Source: Nymphaea colorata
Taxonomy: Eukaryota; Streptophyta; Magnoliopsida; Nymphaeales; Nymphaeaceae
Direction of reading: 5' to 3'
DNA length: 64,000 bases
NCBI RefSeq assembly: GCF_008831285.2
Contig: NC_045149.1
Span: 10,628,417-10,692,416, forward strand
A model generated the notes under the pieces. It worked only from the letters and a program-made list of their open reading frames with translations, did not search any database and had not been told where the DNA came from. Shown piece by piece: positions 1-12,443 of the stretch. The first letter of the stretch is position 1. The number at the start of each line of letters is the position of its first letter. The translations under genes were made by a program, and so were the position numbers.

Positions 1-720
1 TTGAAGAAATTAACATTGGCACGTTAGAGAATCCAAAGATTTTGCAAATCGGAACAAGTCTTTCAGTAGAAGAAAGAAAAGAGTTGATGGACTTCCTCAA
101 AGAGCATCAAGAAGCCTTTGCATCGATTTTAGAGATTTGAATAAAACCACACCAAAAGGACGACTTTTCACTTCCAAACATTGACTTGTTGGTAAACAGT
201 ACCGCAGGCCATGTTATGTTCTCCTTTATGAATGGATATTCTGGCTATAACCAAATTTAGTTGACAGCTCAAGATCAACCCAAAACATTATTTACAATTT
301 CATGGGACACCTTTTGCTATACCATAATGCCATTTGGTCTGAAGAATGCTGGGGCAACATATCAAAGGGCTATGGCAGCTATCTTTCATGATCAAATGCA
401 TCAAATCATGGATGCTGTGCGGATGATCTACTAATTAAGTAAAAAACAAGGGAGAATCATATCAACATTCTCTCTCAAGTTTTTGATAGACTCTTATAAG
501 CTTAGATTGAATCCACAAAAATGTGTATTTGGTGTAGAATCTGATAAGCTTTTGGGATTTATGGTCAGCAAAAAGAGAATCGAAATGGATCCCTCCAAAG
601 CAAAGGTGATTGTTGAGATGTTACCACCAACAAATCTTAAGGAGCTACGCAGCTTGCAAGGCAGAATTCAGTCAATCAGAAGTTTATATCTAATCTTTTC
701 ATGAGATGTGAACCCTTCAA
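1..720 (+). pseudogene. gypsy reverse transcriptase remnant
   Basis: Conceptual translation gives a Tat-type RT across several frames. Bases 1-150 encode the segment leading into the RT. Around 215-260 is motif A with surrounding SFMNGYSGYNQ, where the catalytic Asp of FMDG is replaced by Asn (AAT). At 320-375 is MPFGLKNAGATYQRA. At 417-440 the active site reads CADDLLIK after a one-base frameshift, so the usual Tyr is Cys. From 483 the connection/thumb region reads LNPQKCVFGV and LKELRSLQGR. In-frame stops occur, for example after 135 and at 258-260. Motif-A loss and frameshifts make an active enzyme impossible. Confidence 0.85.
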
Positions 721-747
721 CCATTTACTACGTGAAGGAGTCAAGTT

Positions 748-1514
748 ATGTCAAGCCTCATTAAAAAAGATGAAGAAGTATCTTCTTTACCCACCAATTT
801 AAAACCCCCAATTCTGGAGAAACCACTACTTCTTTACATCACAGTTAACAATTCAGCCTTTGGTGGATTTTTGGCTCAATATGAAGAAGGATGTCGAATA
901 GAACATGTCATCTATTACATCAGCAGGACATTTGTGTAATATGAAAAGAATTATTCCCACATGAAAAAAACTTGCTTAACCTTGATATGGATGTGTCAAA
1001 AATTGAGGCATTATCTACTATCATGCAAGGTCAAAATTTTATCCAAACTCAATCCACTTAAATATATCCTTGAGCAGCCATTTCTAAATGGAAGGATAGC
1101 AAAGTGGCAGGTTTTGTTGATGCAATATGATTTGGAATATGTGTCACAGAAATCAATAAAGGGTCAAGCCATCGCAGATCAATTGGCAAATTTTCCTCTA
1201 TCTGAAGAAATTAAAACAAACGATGATTTTTCAGATGAGCAAATCCTAACGACCGAACCAGAGCAAATTTGGGACCAAAAAAGAAAATGATTCCGTACTC
1301 CTTCAATTTAAATTTCTCCTTCACGCATAATATGGCAGACTACGAGGCCCTAATTCAAGGGATCAAAATTCTTCTCAAATTTAAAGTGCAAAGAGTTCAC
1401 ATTTTTGGAGATTCTCTGTTAGTTGTCAGTCAAGTCAATGGGGATTGGCAAGTTAAAGATCAGAAATTGATCCCATATCAAGAGTTAACAACTTCCTTCT
1501 TAAAACAATTCTAG
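748..1514 (+). pseudogene. gypsy dual RNase H region
   Basis: Two RNase H-type domains follow each other. The first (748-1290) shows LLYITVNNSAFGGFLAQ and, after a stop near 937, the segment ending in IADQLANFPL. The second (about 1290-1514) shows NMADYEALIQGIK, FGDSLLVVSQVNGDWQVKD and a C-terminal helix, which is the additional RNase H carried by Tat-lineage elements. The frame changes near 1270 and stops at 938 and 1513 break the chain. It would have removed the RNA strand during reverse transcription. Identification rests on motif recognition only. Confidence 0.8.
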
Positions 1515-1849
1515 GAATATCAACTCATACATGTCAAAACAGAATTTAACCCATTGCGAATAGTTTGGCTAGTTTAGGCTCCACCATCGCCTTCAAACCT
1601 GGAGAATCTGTTAGATCTTTTGAAGTAGGAAGACTCGAACAACCATCCTTTGTCATACCAGAATAGGTGTTAGAAGTAGAAAGTAGAAAAACACCATGGT
1701 ATCAGAACATAAAAAAATTTCTCCTGACAGGAACACTTCCACCTGAAATGTCTCAAAAAGAGCAAAGAGCTCTGAGACACATATAATCAAGATATTTCAT
1801 TTTAGCTGACATCCTAACAGAAGAGGATTCAACACAAAATATGCTAGAT

Positions 1850-2940
1850 GTCTCGATACAAATGAGGCATTAGAAGTCATTCAAGAAGCCCATGAAGGAA
1901 TCTACGAGGGACACGTAGGGTATCAGACCCTCGTCAAGTAGATAGTTAGAGCATGGTACTATTGGCCCACAATGCAAAGAGATTGTCACCAATTTGTCAA
2001 GAAATACAACAAATGTCAGATGCATGCACCATCAATTCATGCTTCAGTAGCATACCTTCATTCGGTCAGCTCACCCTGGCTGTTCTTTATGTGGGCCTTC
2101 GACGTGGTCAGTCCAATCAATCCACTTGCCTCAAATGGACAGGTATTTTCTTGTAGCTACAGATTATGTCACCAAATGGGTCAAAGCAATCACATTAAAA
2201 ACAGTTAAAGGACGACATATGGTGCCCTTCATTCACAAAAAACTTTTGTGTAGATTCGACATCCCGCATGATATCGTTTCTGACAATGATACTCATTTTA
2301 AAAATAAGAAAATGCGTAATCTCTGTGATAAATACAAAATACAACATCACTTTTTCGCCCCGTATTACCCTCAAGGTAATGGTCAGGCAGAAGCAACCAA
2401 CAAGATTTTGATTCGTGTCTTAGAAAGGACTGTTGACACATGCTAGGATTGGCACGAGAAAATGCACAATGCACTTTGGTCATATCGAACCACAATCTGA
2501 ACACCTAACAATGCTACACCAGCAGAATTAATATATGGAACGGAAATTGTCCTTCCATTACATATCCAAAAACCAACAATGAAATTTGCTGCACTCATTG
2601 AACTCCCAATTAGCAAGTACCAAAAGAAGAGACTTGCTCAATTAGACCTCTTAGGTGAGAAAAAACTACAAGCGGCAGAGCATGCTGAAGTCTATCACAA
2701 GAGAGTCACCCGACATAATGCCAAATCGGTCATTGAAAGAAAATTTCAGGTAAATGATCTTGTACTAAGATCTATAGTTCCACTCAGGAGTAGACCCAAA
2801 GGGAAATGGGCACCAAACTTGGAAGGACCATATATCGTCAAAGAGGTTCTACCTCACAATTCTTATCAGCTGATTGACACCGATGGGGTCGAAATCCCTG
2901 ATCCAATTAAGGCTTTGCATCTCAAGAAATTCTACACTTG
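1850..2940 (+). pseudogene. gypsy integrase remnant
   Basis: The HHCC zinc-binding region (1870-2030) contains EAHEGIYEGHVGYQTL and CHQFVKKYNKCQ; the first Cys of the usual CxxC pair is replaced by Tyr. The DDE core follows: Asp in WAFDVVSPINP (about 2095-2120), Asp in DIVSDNDTHF (2270-2300, after a +1 frame change at about 2125) and Glu in GNGQAEATNK (2375-2402). Stops occur at 2443-2445 and about 2500. The C-terminal part (2579-2938) ends in ALHLKKFYT, a typical Tat polyprotein terminus. The core acids remain but the reading frame is broken at several places. Confidence 0.85.
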
Positions 2941-5900
2941 AATTTGTAATTCAAAAATTTCAAAACGATTGTGTTTTGATATGCACATTCTTACCAATTT
3001 TCAAATCAACTAAGGGGCATAGTATCCCTTAGAGAAAGTTTCAAAAATGCATAAAATTTTTCAAAATTTTTCAAACTCAGCCCATGTCTTGAGGACAATA
3101 GCAAGGGCATTGACTTGAGCTATACAAGAAATTCCCAATGAAATTGAGGGATTAATGTATAGCAATTAATGTTGATCCCGACAATTGGCACTTGTAAAGG
3201 TCTATCATGAAACGCCATAAGAAAAAACCCTTCTAAACTAAAAGAGCTTGGCAAGATGCAAGAAAAAGCTATCAAGCAAAGTGAGTTGAGCGATGAGCTC
3301 GGGGTGAGTGTAGTTGTTCCTCTGGTTCAAAGCTGTACAGGCAGGGATGGGCATACGACCTATGCTAACCCCATGAAGCTAAAAAGCAATCCATGAACAT
3401 TTTGCTCATATTAAGTCTCCTAAAGCCTTCTAAATTCGAGTAAGTAAATCCGATGAGTGTTTTACACTTGGTGCCCTAAAGCCAACTGGTCTGGGAGTTA
3501 CCGACCCAAAGCTCGCTACAAGGGTTCAAAAGAAAAGCCCGATAGATTTGATATTGGACAAAACAAACTACACAAAACCACCAAAGCAGTGGAACTCTAT
3601 AGTTGCTTTTGGGTGATGAGGAATTTCCCCCCAGGGGTGAAGGGTAGCTCCAAAAAGAAAATCAAAAGTAAAAAGCTCAAGCCAATAAGTGAAAAACTAA
3701 GTAAAAATGAGAGAAAAAGCACTTGACGATGGTCTAGAAGACGTCAAGGGCTAAGTTCTCCAAGCATCAAATGCAAAAACTTTCACAATTGAAAATTTTT
3801 TTAACCAACATTAATTCCTCCACATAGTCTCCAGCAAGATTATGAATCCAATTGCAAATGTCATTTTAAATCCAAATCTAATTGCAAAATTCAAATTTTG
3901 ACTTAAATCCAACAATTGGTTCTAATTCAGTTTAGAATGTTATGTGGGACCCACATGTGGGCCCCACCTAGCCCGTGTTGTCAAGAGCCCCCCAAGGGTC
4001 ACGCCCCCCATTTAAAAAAATACATTTTCTTTCAATTAAATAAAAAAAAGTCATTTTCAAAGAGAAATGAATGAGAAACCTAGGAAAAGAGAGACATTTA
4101 TGTCTCTTTCTCTCTTTTTCAACGAGGTCTTCTTTAAAGAGGCGTCAATTTCTAAAAATCAATAACTAGGCTGGTCAAACTCCCCTAACTTACCTAATCC
4201 AGGTAGGTTTGACTAGGGTGCACCCAAATGTGGTGCAAATTTCAGGTAGGTTCAGTCAATTGGGCATAGCACAGTCAAAATGGTAGGTCTATCCCGCAAC
4301 CCAATTAGTTGACGAAAATAGACTTTGACCGAATCGAACCTACTTTGACTAAACTCTGTCCAAGTACAATTCAGCTCAATTAATAGCTTTCTTAGCTCAA
4401 ATTTATCAAATTACCTCAAACAAAGTCAAACTACTCGCAAATGAGATTTGACTTTGGTCAATTGGTTGAAATTGACCAATCTGGACAATTTTGACCTTCT
4501 ATTGTCAAATTGAGATTACAGAGCCTAAATTGGTTCATGAATGACACATATACATTTGAATTTGTCAAATATATAAATAAAATACCAAATTCAAATTCAA
4601 TATTTCAAACCAAAGTTTGATTCAGTTGAAATCAATCTTTAATCAAGTTATGGATGAAAATACTCATTTCGAACCAAATTTGATAGAATTTTCAAATTTT
4701 ATTCAAATTTAAATTGAATTATCATAATTCAATGGCATTTTGAGCTTAGTAACTAGGTTTTAACCTAATAAGCTCGATTTCAAGCAAAGAAAAAAAATAA
4801 ATAGTACAAAATAAGCAAAAACCCTATGTAAGGGCATTTTCGTCTGATATTTTGGTCAAAGTTGGTCAGCTAGCTCTGAACCAATGTTGACAAACCTAGC
4901 CCAGCCCACCTAACTCGTGTAAATGGACTAAGAATGGTCAATTAGAGCCTTTAAACCCTATTTAACCTACTTTACAAGTCCCCAAGGGCAGAATCAAGTT
5001 CCCAAGGTGAGTTTAGAAGGTGGCTAAACCCACCTCCTCTCCTTGGCCACCAAGGAGGAGGATGAAAATTTGAAGATTCCATCAAGTTGCTGCAGCTAAG
5101 GAGCTAGGAGAGAGAAGCCAAGGAGGAGAAAGAAGATTCATCCAAACCTTCTTCCCCTCACTCTCATTTTCTTCTTCATTTCCTCTATTCTCTCTATCGA
5201 TTTTGCTAAGTTAGGGTGCTTAAGTGAACCCTTAGGATTTTCATGGTGAGAAGCTCTCTTTCCCACTTCAAATTCCAGCAAGCAAGTTATTCTTATTGTA
5301 ACTTTGCTAAGCTCGAATCCAATGTTGGAATCTTGCTTAGGATTGCTCGATTTCGAAAACAAGTGAAGAACAAGAACAAGCATCAAGACCAACCGCAAGG
5401 TAGGTGATTTCAAGTCATTTCGCTTATACTTTAGCTTCTGGTTGGTTCATTTTAATTTCAGCAATTTGAGCTGGGGGTTTATTTTCATTTATTTTATATC
5501 TGAAAATAATGTCCAGCTAGGAGAAACCTACGATTGAGTGTACCTGTTAATGCATAATACATGCATGTGTCTGTTTTTCTTAAAGATGAACCCATGTATC
5601 AAGTTTTGAAAAAGGGCCCCAAGGCCACGTCCCTTTCAAAACAACAAGCTTAAAACCATTTTGAATTCCTCACCATGAGAGAATCCCATGGTGAGAAGAG
5701 TGATTTTGCTGCAACATATGTAATGAAAGCGCCTATTAGGGAATGATACATTCTTATGAATGTGATCCACCCTTGTATGGCAAAATTATGGATGAATTAG
5801 CTTGAGCATTGTCTTGTTTTCTTTCTCATTTGAAGTCATGTGGATTCATGTCTTTCAATTTAATTGATCAAGGGTGGTAAAGGAGATTAGAAACAAGTTT

Positions 5901-6117
5901 TCAATCTTCCTACAAAAAAGAACCCAGCCATGAATCATCATGATTCATGAGTGATGCGGTCCCTTGATAAAATTTCGTTTTGAAGAGTAGGGTACGTATA
6001 TATATATATTGTTATATATATACACGTGCAATATCTTGTTAAAAATCATTTTCTCCGTTTAAAATCAGGTTGGAACACATTTTCAAACTGGGTTTTTTAA
6101 GAAAGGGGGATCATTTT
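2941..6117 (+). other. non-coding 3' part of the gypsy element
   Basis: There is no credible protein here. The stretch is AT-rich with low-complexity runs, polypurine pieces near 4080-4100 and 5100-5130, and a TATATA run near 5998. Long untranslated DNA between integrase and the 3' LTR is common in Tat/Ogre elements. The exact start of the 3' LTR cannot be fixed without the 5' LTR. ORFs here (for example 3457-3726 and 5138-5413 on the minus strand) have no recognisable motif. Confidence 0.5.
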
Positions 6118-7788
6118 GTTGATTTTCGTAGTACAAGGCTATGAAATCATTTCATTTCATCTTAAATTTGCTTTTATTTTTAGCAATTCATACGAAAGGT
6201 GTATGTAAGTTGTTGAAATCAGACCATGTTTTGTTGAAATTAGCTTAATAATGTCAAATTTTATATATTTGTGATGCTAATTTTCGGCTACAAAGTGATC
6301 GAGTTTTAAAGAACAATAAAAAAGTTCTACTCCTACCTAATCGGCTCTCTAAAAGCCTTTTAGAAATTTCTGATTTCCTTCACCAATTTTTAGACTTACA
6401 TGTGATTGATTGAGTCTCAAAAACAATGTAAGATCACATTTCAACAACCATAATCTTTGTATCCCTTAAAGAACAAGATCAAAAGTGTACTCATAGTCCA
6501 AGAAATGAATGGATCTTATAGGACAAGAATATAAAGTTTTGTTTGATCTTGAAAAAAAAAGTTTTTAGAACTCCACGACATGAACGAGAATATGTGGCAC
6601 ATGAATGAACGAGAATATGTGGCACATGATCTTTGGCAACTTGATGCTTAGTTTGTATGGAGTAAAACTGAATTTCATCATTTTTAAAGAGTCAAACACT
6701 CTTAGAATCAATATTTTAACTTTAATCCATTTAAATTAGAATAAAATCTGATTTTTATGTCAATTTTGAAGAAAAATGATGATATCCACATTTCTTCTAT
6801 ATTTTAAAGTTTGATTTCATCCTTATTTGCCTAATTCTTAATTGTTTTGAGTTTCTTATCCATGACTCAAGCTTATGGACTACATCTCTAATTCATATGT
6901 TTAACAATACAATAAGCACATTTGGAGAAAGTCTTACATTTTAATTAAAATCAATCTTCATTGTATGACGTATGATTGCAGTGAATGAATCTTGAGAAAT
7001 TATGAGAGAGAGAAGAATGAATGTTTCATATAGTTTCTCTTCTTATTTCATGCATTCAGTTTCACTTAAAATCAATAGCACCATGTGCATATTCTCAAGA
7101 AGTTAAGTGATTCAACTTTGAGTTGCAAAAAGTCACCAAGTCATATTGCAACAAGAATTTGTAAACTTCATTTAACTTCCAAAGAAAACATAAGCAATGC
7201 ATTCATAATTTCAATCAAAATATGTTTAGAAAACAATACGTTTTCTAACAATTTGGGCCTATGTCCATCAAAAGAATGAACTTTACACAAGTTTTTAAAT
7301 ATTTTAGATCAAATCACACGATTTGGCAAAAGAAGAATTCAAAATCGATTTTGATCACAAGATGATCATCATTTCAACTCATGAATCAAAATGAGTTCAC
7401 AATAAAGAACTCAATTTCAAAATTTCTAAGAATTGTGGATTTCAAATGACACCAACACCAAGGTTTTCAAATCAATTTAAAAACCCTCCAATTTTCAAAT
7501 CAAAGGAATCCATTTTAAAAACAAGTTAAAATCACTTATAAACTTTGGATTTTGAATCCAAAACCTCAATGCATAAGCATATAAGACTTGCATCAATAAC
7601 TCGTACAAGATCCAAAAGATTCTTAGTGATTGGTCCAATTACCCCTATTAAAGGCGGCAGGAATACTTGGACCTCGTACCGACGGGCGGATCCCCTTTCT
7701 CTTAAAATTTTTTTTCAAAACCCCAATTTTAAAAGAATTTGCTTATTCGCATTTCGACCCCCTTTGAGAAAGGGGTGGGGTGCGAACA
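6118..7788 (+). repeat. candidate 3' LTR of the gypsy element
   Basis: A purine-rich tract AAGAAAGGGGGA at about 6101-6113 could be the polypurine tract. A few bases later TGTTGATTTTCG begins, and the segment ends with GCGAACA at 7788, so the ends TGTT/AACA are inverted as expected for LTRs. The last 170 bases resemble, in inverted orientation, the block starting at 27334. The start is a guess because the partner LTR is missing; the end is better supported. Confidence 0.35.
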
Positions 7789-8018
7789 GTGACATTATGG
7801 GACATTAAATCTAAACCGATTGAAGTCACTCACATTAATCTCTATCTTGCTGTTTATCTCTCTCCCTTCCCTTCTTTTCTAATGGCAGAGCAGCCCTCAC
7901 CTTGCTATGGCTGGTGGGCCGCAGGAGAGGGGGGGGGGGTGCTCTCCCGATGCACTCTACCCAACGTCGGATGAAGGGTTCCCCCACTATGGGAGAGCCC
8001 TAGATATTTCCTTCTCTC

Positions 8019-8215
8019 TAGGGGTGGAGCCAGAAAGTTTTCATGAGAGAGGTAGAATTAAAGTTTCTAAAGTTTGACGGAGGCCAAAATACCATTTTTC
8101 ACAATTTTTATATAAAACAAGTAAAATTTTCTAAAATTTACATGTAAATTTTTTTTTTTTTTGAGGTAAAGCTGGGGCTCATGCACCTGCTTTTCTCCAA
8201 TAGGGCTGCCACTGG
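8019..8215. mobile_element. short non-autonomous DNA element (MITE-A family)
   Basis: The left end reads AGGGGTGGAGCCAGA and the right end reads TAGGGCTGCCACTG, a degenerate inverted pair related to the CAGTGGCGGAGCCAG terminus seen at 50575. The body is AT-rich with the family block TTTTTATATAAAACAAGTAA, shared with 36270-36462 and 44260-44420. No coding capacity. A clean 8-bp duplication was not found. Confidence 0.5.
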
Positions 8216-8267
8216 TGGTGGGTGGTGGAGTTTGATGTAAAAAAAATCAATCAAGGCATCTATGTGA

Positions 8268-8269
8268 AA

Positions 8270-8311
<42 letters not shown>
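8268..8311. repeat. (AT)n microsatellite
   Basis: An uninterrupted TA/AT dinucleotide run of about 42 bases, directly upstream of the K1 paralogous block. Confidence 0.9.
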
Positions 8312-8312
<1 letters not shown>

Positions 8313-8324
8313 AATTACATCGTC

Positions 8325-9650
8325 AATAAGCTTAGGAAAAAAAATTCACATGTTCAACTAGATCCGCAATCTTGACCGCCCATCTTAATGATAGACAATA
8401 GAAAGTATGAGGATCAAGTAATTGTAGTTGCAATAGAAAATGACTTGAGAGATGGCCAGGTTTATTTTGCTAAATGCTGAATGATTGTAATCACATTATC
8501 AATCAGACTGTGTTAAATGCGCCTGTAAATGGAAAAAGTTTCCATAAAGCAGCTTTAAAACATTTTAAAGCCAAAACATTTGGTAAAACCACTATTAACT
8601 TCTCATCTCAATCCTCTTAAAGTAACTAAGTTTGCCAAGCAAAACAATTCTTTTTATTGTCAATGACACACTTTAATTTTCATTAGAAAAAGACTAATAA
8701 GCAACAAATATAGGTTTTAAACTAAGAAGGGTTACAAAAAGAAAAGTAACGTAGAAGTATAAATGGGTCAGTCTCAATTCATACATGCATCTACAATATC
8801 CAACCAAATAAACAACTCTTCTAACTGGAGAGTACCACAACCAAATAGTAAGGGGTTAGATGTTCGAATCCAGGATCAATCTTATGCTCTAGGGCGTTAT
8901 TTCTTTAAACTACAAATGGTGGCAACCACGATACTTTGGTCACAAGAAAGGCAGGTTGCTTGCTCGATTCTCATGATTCTTATTTTTTTGGATCTTAAAC
9001 AATATAATTGCAACATTCTTGTTGATTGGCGTATTATAATTTATAAAAATGGGGGTATTTGTGTTTTTTTCGGACATTATGTGCTTAACTTCTTCCTCAC
9101 CCAAAAGAAAATTTCATGTAAACTTTTAGTTTTTTTTTTAAATGTGTGAAAATTTTTTATTTTTAGTTACTATACATATATATATTTGTTTTTAAGAAAA
9201 TAATTTTTTTATATTGGTGACAAATTCAAATTTGCCCTGCTGGTCCGGTAGACAGCCAATTTTTCAAAAGAAAATGGTATTATTAAACAAAACCTCGAAC
9301 CCAAAAAAATTGTAATTGAAAAATAAGTTCAATCACGATTACGGCCGCACCCGTCCCCATGTCTATGGGACCCAGTAAGCTGACGTGGAGTGTTTCTAGT
9401 GGCTGACAGTGCAAACGATGTCATTAGAAGCTGAAGATGTCAAGCCCTTTAGCTAGTGGCCATAGCGCTTGGTCTTCGATCTTTGTTACAGTTGACAAAG
9501 AGATTGAAGATGCGTGATATGTTCACGCGTCTCCTTAACTGCACTTGCATTCGTGATCAGCAATATTCATCTCATCGTCTCTATAAATGGCAGCTTCCCT
9601 TTCCTTTTCTTTCTCAATGGAGGATCACCAGAGGAAGAACTCAAGCAAAC
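8325..9650 (+). promoter_or_regulatory. K1 upstream region (duplicated block)
   Basis: Bases 8325-8650 are clearly paralogous to 33335-33780 upstream of K4: shared stretches include the CATCTTAATG.TAGAC segment, the GTGAATGATTGTAATCA-like segment and the TTAAATGCG segment. This shows that the duplicated unit includes more than 1.2 kb of 5' DNA. No gene is visible in between; the ORF at 8763-9149 has no recognisable motif. A W-box core TTGAC lies at about 9492, which could answer to WRKY factors (inference). Confidence 0.6.
9582..9588 (+). promoter_or_regulatory. TATA box of K1
   Basis: TATAAAT lies 69 bases before the ATG of K1, in the same relative place as TATAAAT in K2 and K3. Confidence 0.65.
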
Positions 9651-9883
9651 ATGGCAGCATCTTCGCTACCATCATTCCTTCCTCTCCTCCTCCTCCTCCT
9701 TATGCTTCTCTTGCCATCACCTTCCTTCGCCATCTCCTACTGCAACGGGCCATGCAGAACCCTCAACAACTGCTACGGCCAGCTCATCTGCATCTCTGGC
9801 CGCTGAACGGATGATCCCAATGTCAGAACCCACATCTGCAGTTCTGCTCATGCAAGAATCTTGCACGTTTTATGAGTGTCTTG
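9651..9883 (+). pseudogene. kiwellin copy K1, truncated
   Basis: Translation from the ATG at 9651 gives a 27-residue signal peptide with a long leucine core and an SFA cleavage site. The mature start contains the kiwellin signature CNGPC and a GQLIC motif. A TGA at 9804-9806 replaces the codon of the fifth mature Cys (TGC in paralogs), ending the product at 51 residues. Homology continues in the same frame beyond the stop (TDDPNVRTHIC) to about 9850, then is lost. Copia-1 starts at 9884. The remaining two thirds of the gene, including the barrel domain, are absent on both sides of the transposon. If expressed, it would give a secreted peptide of about 24 residues with four Cys. Most likely a pseudogene. 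Confidence 0.85.
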
Positions 9884-10358
9884 TGTTGGGATTTATCCCC
9901 ATAACGCATATAAAAAACCAAACGTATATACCCTAAACAGGATCATGCTCATGTTAAATCATTGAAATAAACGAAACCTTAAACTGAAGCGGAAGCGTAC
10001 CTGAATCCATCTGATCTGGTGCACGGGAAGATCGCAGCAGGGTCTTCCAGGGTACGTGCGGCGCGCTTGAGGTCTCTCTCAGATGGGGAAGAGGAAAACC
10101 CTAGAAACCAATGTTTCAGGCAACCCTTGCACGACCCCAGGGACCACTACCATTTTATAATAAAGGACAATTATAGATTCCACCCATCAAAGAGTCCGTA
10201 ATTCTATACCGGTATCTATACATTTCAAAATTACCCCATACCATCTAAAATGACGTAATATCCCAAAATGCAATCACTTAAGTGGATATTCACGTTAAGA
10301 CAGCCATAATGTCTGAAATTCCTCATAGACATATGCCGGCCCACCAAATGATCTTACA
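9884..10358 (-). repeat. left (3') LTR of copia-1
   Basis: Begins TGTTGGGATTT and ends GATCTTACA; 475 bases, matched by 15384-15858. Preceded by TSD copy TCTTG. Confidence 0.95.
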
Positions 10359-10374
10359 ATCTCCCACTTGGGTC
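10359..10374 (-). other. polypurine tract of copia-1
   Basis: On the minus strand this reads GACCCAAGTGGGAGAT immediately before the LTR, the usual copia plus-strand primer (AAGTGGGAGAT). Confidence 0.8.
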
Positions 10375-10759
10375 AAATATGTCTTTATATATTCAGACAT
10401 TACACAAAACCTTAGGAGCTCATAATTGCTATCTTATTAAACGTCATTTCACTAATCTCGTCCATGATCATATCAACACAGAACCAAAGCGGCTTTCGCT
10501 ATATCAAAATTAGCTAAACCTTCAATGATCACAAATGTTAACATAACCAATGACATAGATCTGATATGGATGTATAGCATGAGAATTACATGCAATGTGA
10601 TTACAACATGTCTATTCTCAACTGGTCCAATTTTAAAACCTTATGGAGATCAAAACACAAACACATAAACACAGAATGGAACCAAAGAACTTCAAACTTT
10701 ATTCTGCAAAAAACTGAATATGTGTCCATACATAAGAACAAACAAAATATAAACTCCCA

Positions 10760-12443
10760 CTAAACCAGCACATCATTCAAGGATAACACCCCCATATGAA
10801 CGACATGTTCGTGAAAGACCTTATGTGTTAAACCCTTGGTAAGCGGATCCGCAAATCATAGAGTTTGTCCCAATATGCTCTAAAGACACCTGACCATTCT
10901 GTATCCCCTCTTTAACAGCCCAAAAAACTTAATGTTGATGTGCTTCGACTTTGACAAACTATGGCTGTTATAAGAGTACATGACTGCTGAATTATTGTCA
11001 CACAATAACCTTAGTGATCTTTCTACACCATACATAATGCGCAGCCCCGTGACAAAATTCTGCAATCACAAAACTTGATTGAATGCCATTATCTTGGCAC
11101 CCAGCAAAGTCAGAATCTGAATACCCAATGATCTCCCACTGGTCTGACTTCCTGTATGTGAGCATAAAACCTTTTGTTCTTTGTAAGTACCTCAATACCC
11201 TTTTGGCTGCTTTCTAACGATCCATACCAGGATCACTTAAGTATCTGCCTAACATTCCAACGATAAATGCAATATCCGGACGAGTACAAACCTGAGCATA
11301 CATAAGGCTTCCCACAACAGACAAATAGGGAATCCTTTCCATTTCCTTAGATTCGATTTCACTTTTAGGGCACTGTTTGAGACTAAACTTGTCTCCTTTA
11401 GCAACTGGAGTATCTCCTGGTTTACAATCATTCATGTCATATCGCTGAAGCACCTTATTAATGTAGGCTTTTGTGATAATCCAAGAATACCCCGAGAACA
11501 ATCTCGAAATATTTGGACCCCTAATACAAAAGATGCACAACCAAGATCTTTCATGTCAAACTTTGTTGACAAGAAATTCTTAGTTTCATGTAATATGCCT
11601 ACATTATTACTTGCTAGCAATATATCAATGACATATAAAACCAGAAAGATAAATTTGCCTCCACTGAACTTTTGGTATACACATTCATCAACCATATTAG
11701 TTTCGAAACCAAATGAAACTATAACTTGATGAAGTTTGTAATGACTGGAAAACTTGCTTTAGCCCATAGATGGATTTCTTGAGTTTGCAAACCATTTTCT
11801 TTGCATCACCTGAAACAAAGTTTTCTGGTTGCACCATATATATCGTTTCATCAATGTCTCCATTTAGAAACGTTGTTTTAACATCCATCTGATGCAACTC
11901 TAAGTCAAAATAAGCTACAAGTGCCATTATAGTCTTGAAAGAGTCTTTCGACAAAACTGGAGATAAAGTCTCTGTATAATCAATGCCTTCTTTTTGAGTA
12001 AAGCCCTTTGCAGCAAGACGTGTCTTATACCTTTCGATGTTTCCTAATGAATCCCTCTTGGTTTTAAATATCCATTTACAACCAATGGGTTTCACACCTT
12101 CAGGCAAGGGAATAACTTCCCATACGTCATTATCCATCATGGACTTTATTTCCTCATTCATGGCATCCATCCACTCATGAGATTTAGAACTCTTTATTGC
12201 TTGCTGGAGGTTGACAAGATCATCCTCCATTAAGCCCATATCAACATCATGTTCTTGGAGATAAACAAAATCATTTGAAATTGTATTTCTCCTCTCTCTA
12301 GTGGATCTCCTCAGTGGCACCTCTACTTGATTTTCTTGAGGTTGTTGAGTTTGTTCTTCAGTATGGAGATCGACATCATTGCCTTTTTCTGAATAAAGTG
12401 GACTCAGGTCCCTCTTCAAAGGCAATGCTTTTAACCTGATCAC
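10760..12443 (-). pseudogene. copia-1 reverse transcriptase/RNase H, broken
   Basis: Reading leftwards from 12443: a Ser/Arg-rich linker, then RT with WMDAMNEEIKSM, KWIFKTKRD, RLAAKGFTQKEGIDY and LHQMDVKTTFLNGD (first catalytic Asp present), then IYGLKQ. After a frameshift at 11696 comes LVLYVIDILLAS, where the YVDD box reads YVID. After more frame changes come YLSVVGSLMYAQVCTRPDIAF, MRYLQRTKGF (RNase H start) and residual RNase H with CDNNSAV at about 10985. At least four frame changes are present. The YVDD change alone should abolish activity. The family call is secure; exact frames of the last 200 bases are not. Confidence 0.85.

Larger units (their letters stand above)
1..7788 (+). mobile_element. 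Ty3/gypsy retrotransposon, Tat-like lineage, degenerate; left end outside window
   Basis: The window opens inside the pol gene of a gypsy element. Reverse transcriptase, a first RNase H, a second RNase H and integrase follow in order up to 2940. The extra RNase H between RNase H and integrase is a known hallmark of the plant Tat/Ogre lineage. A long non-coding stretch follows. The probable right end is at 7788, where a CCCCTTTGAGAAAGGGG-like palindrome is followed by a terminal GCGAACA, typical of the 3' end of such LTRs. The bases after it are GTGAC; a matching 5-bp flank would lie left of the window. Many stops and frameshifts show it is dead. The lineage call is firm; the right boundary is moderately supported. 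Confidence 0.8.
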
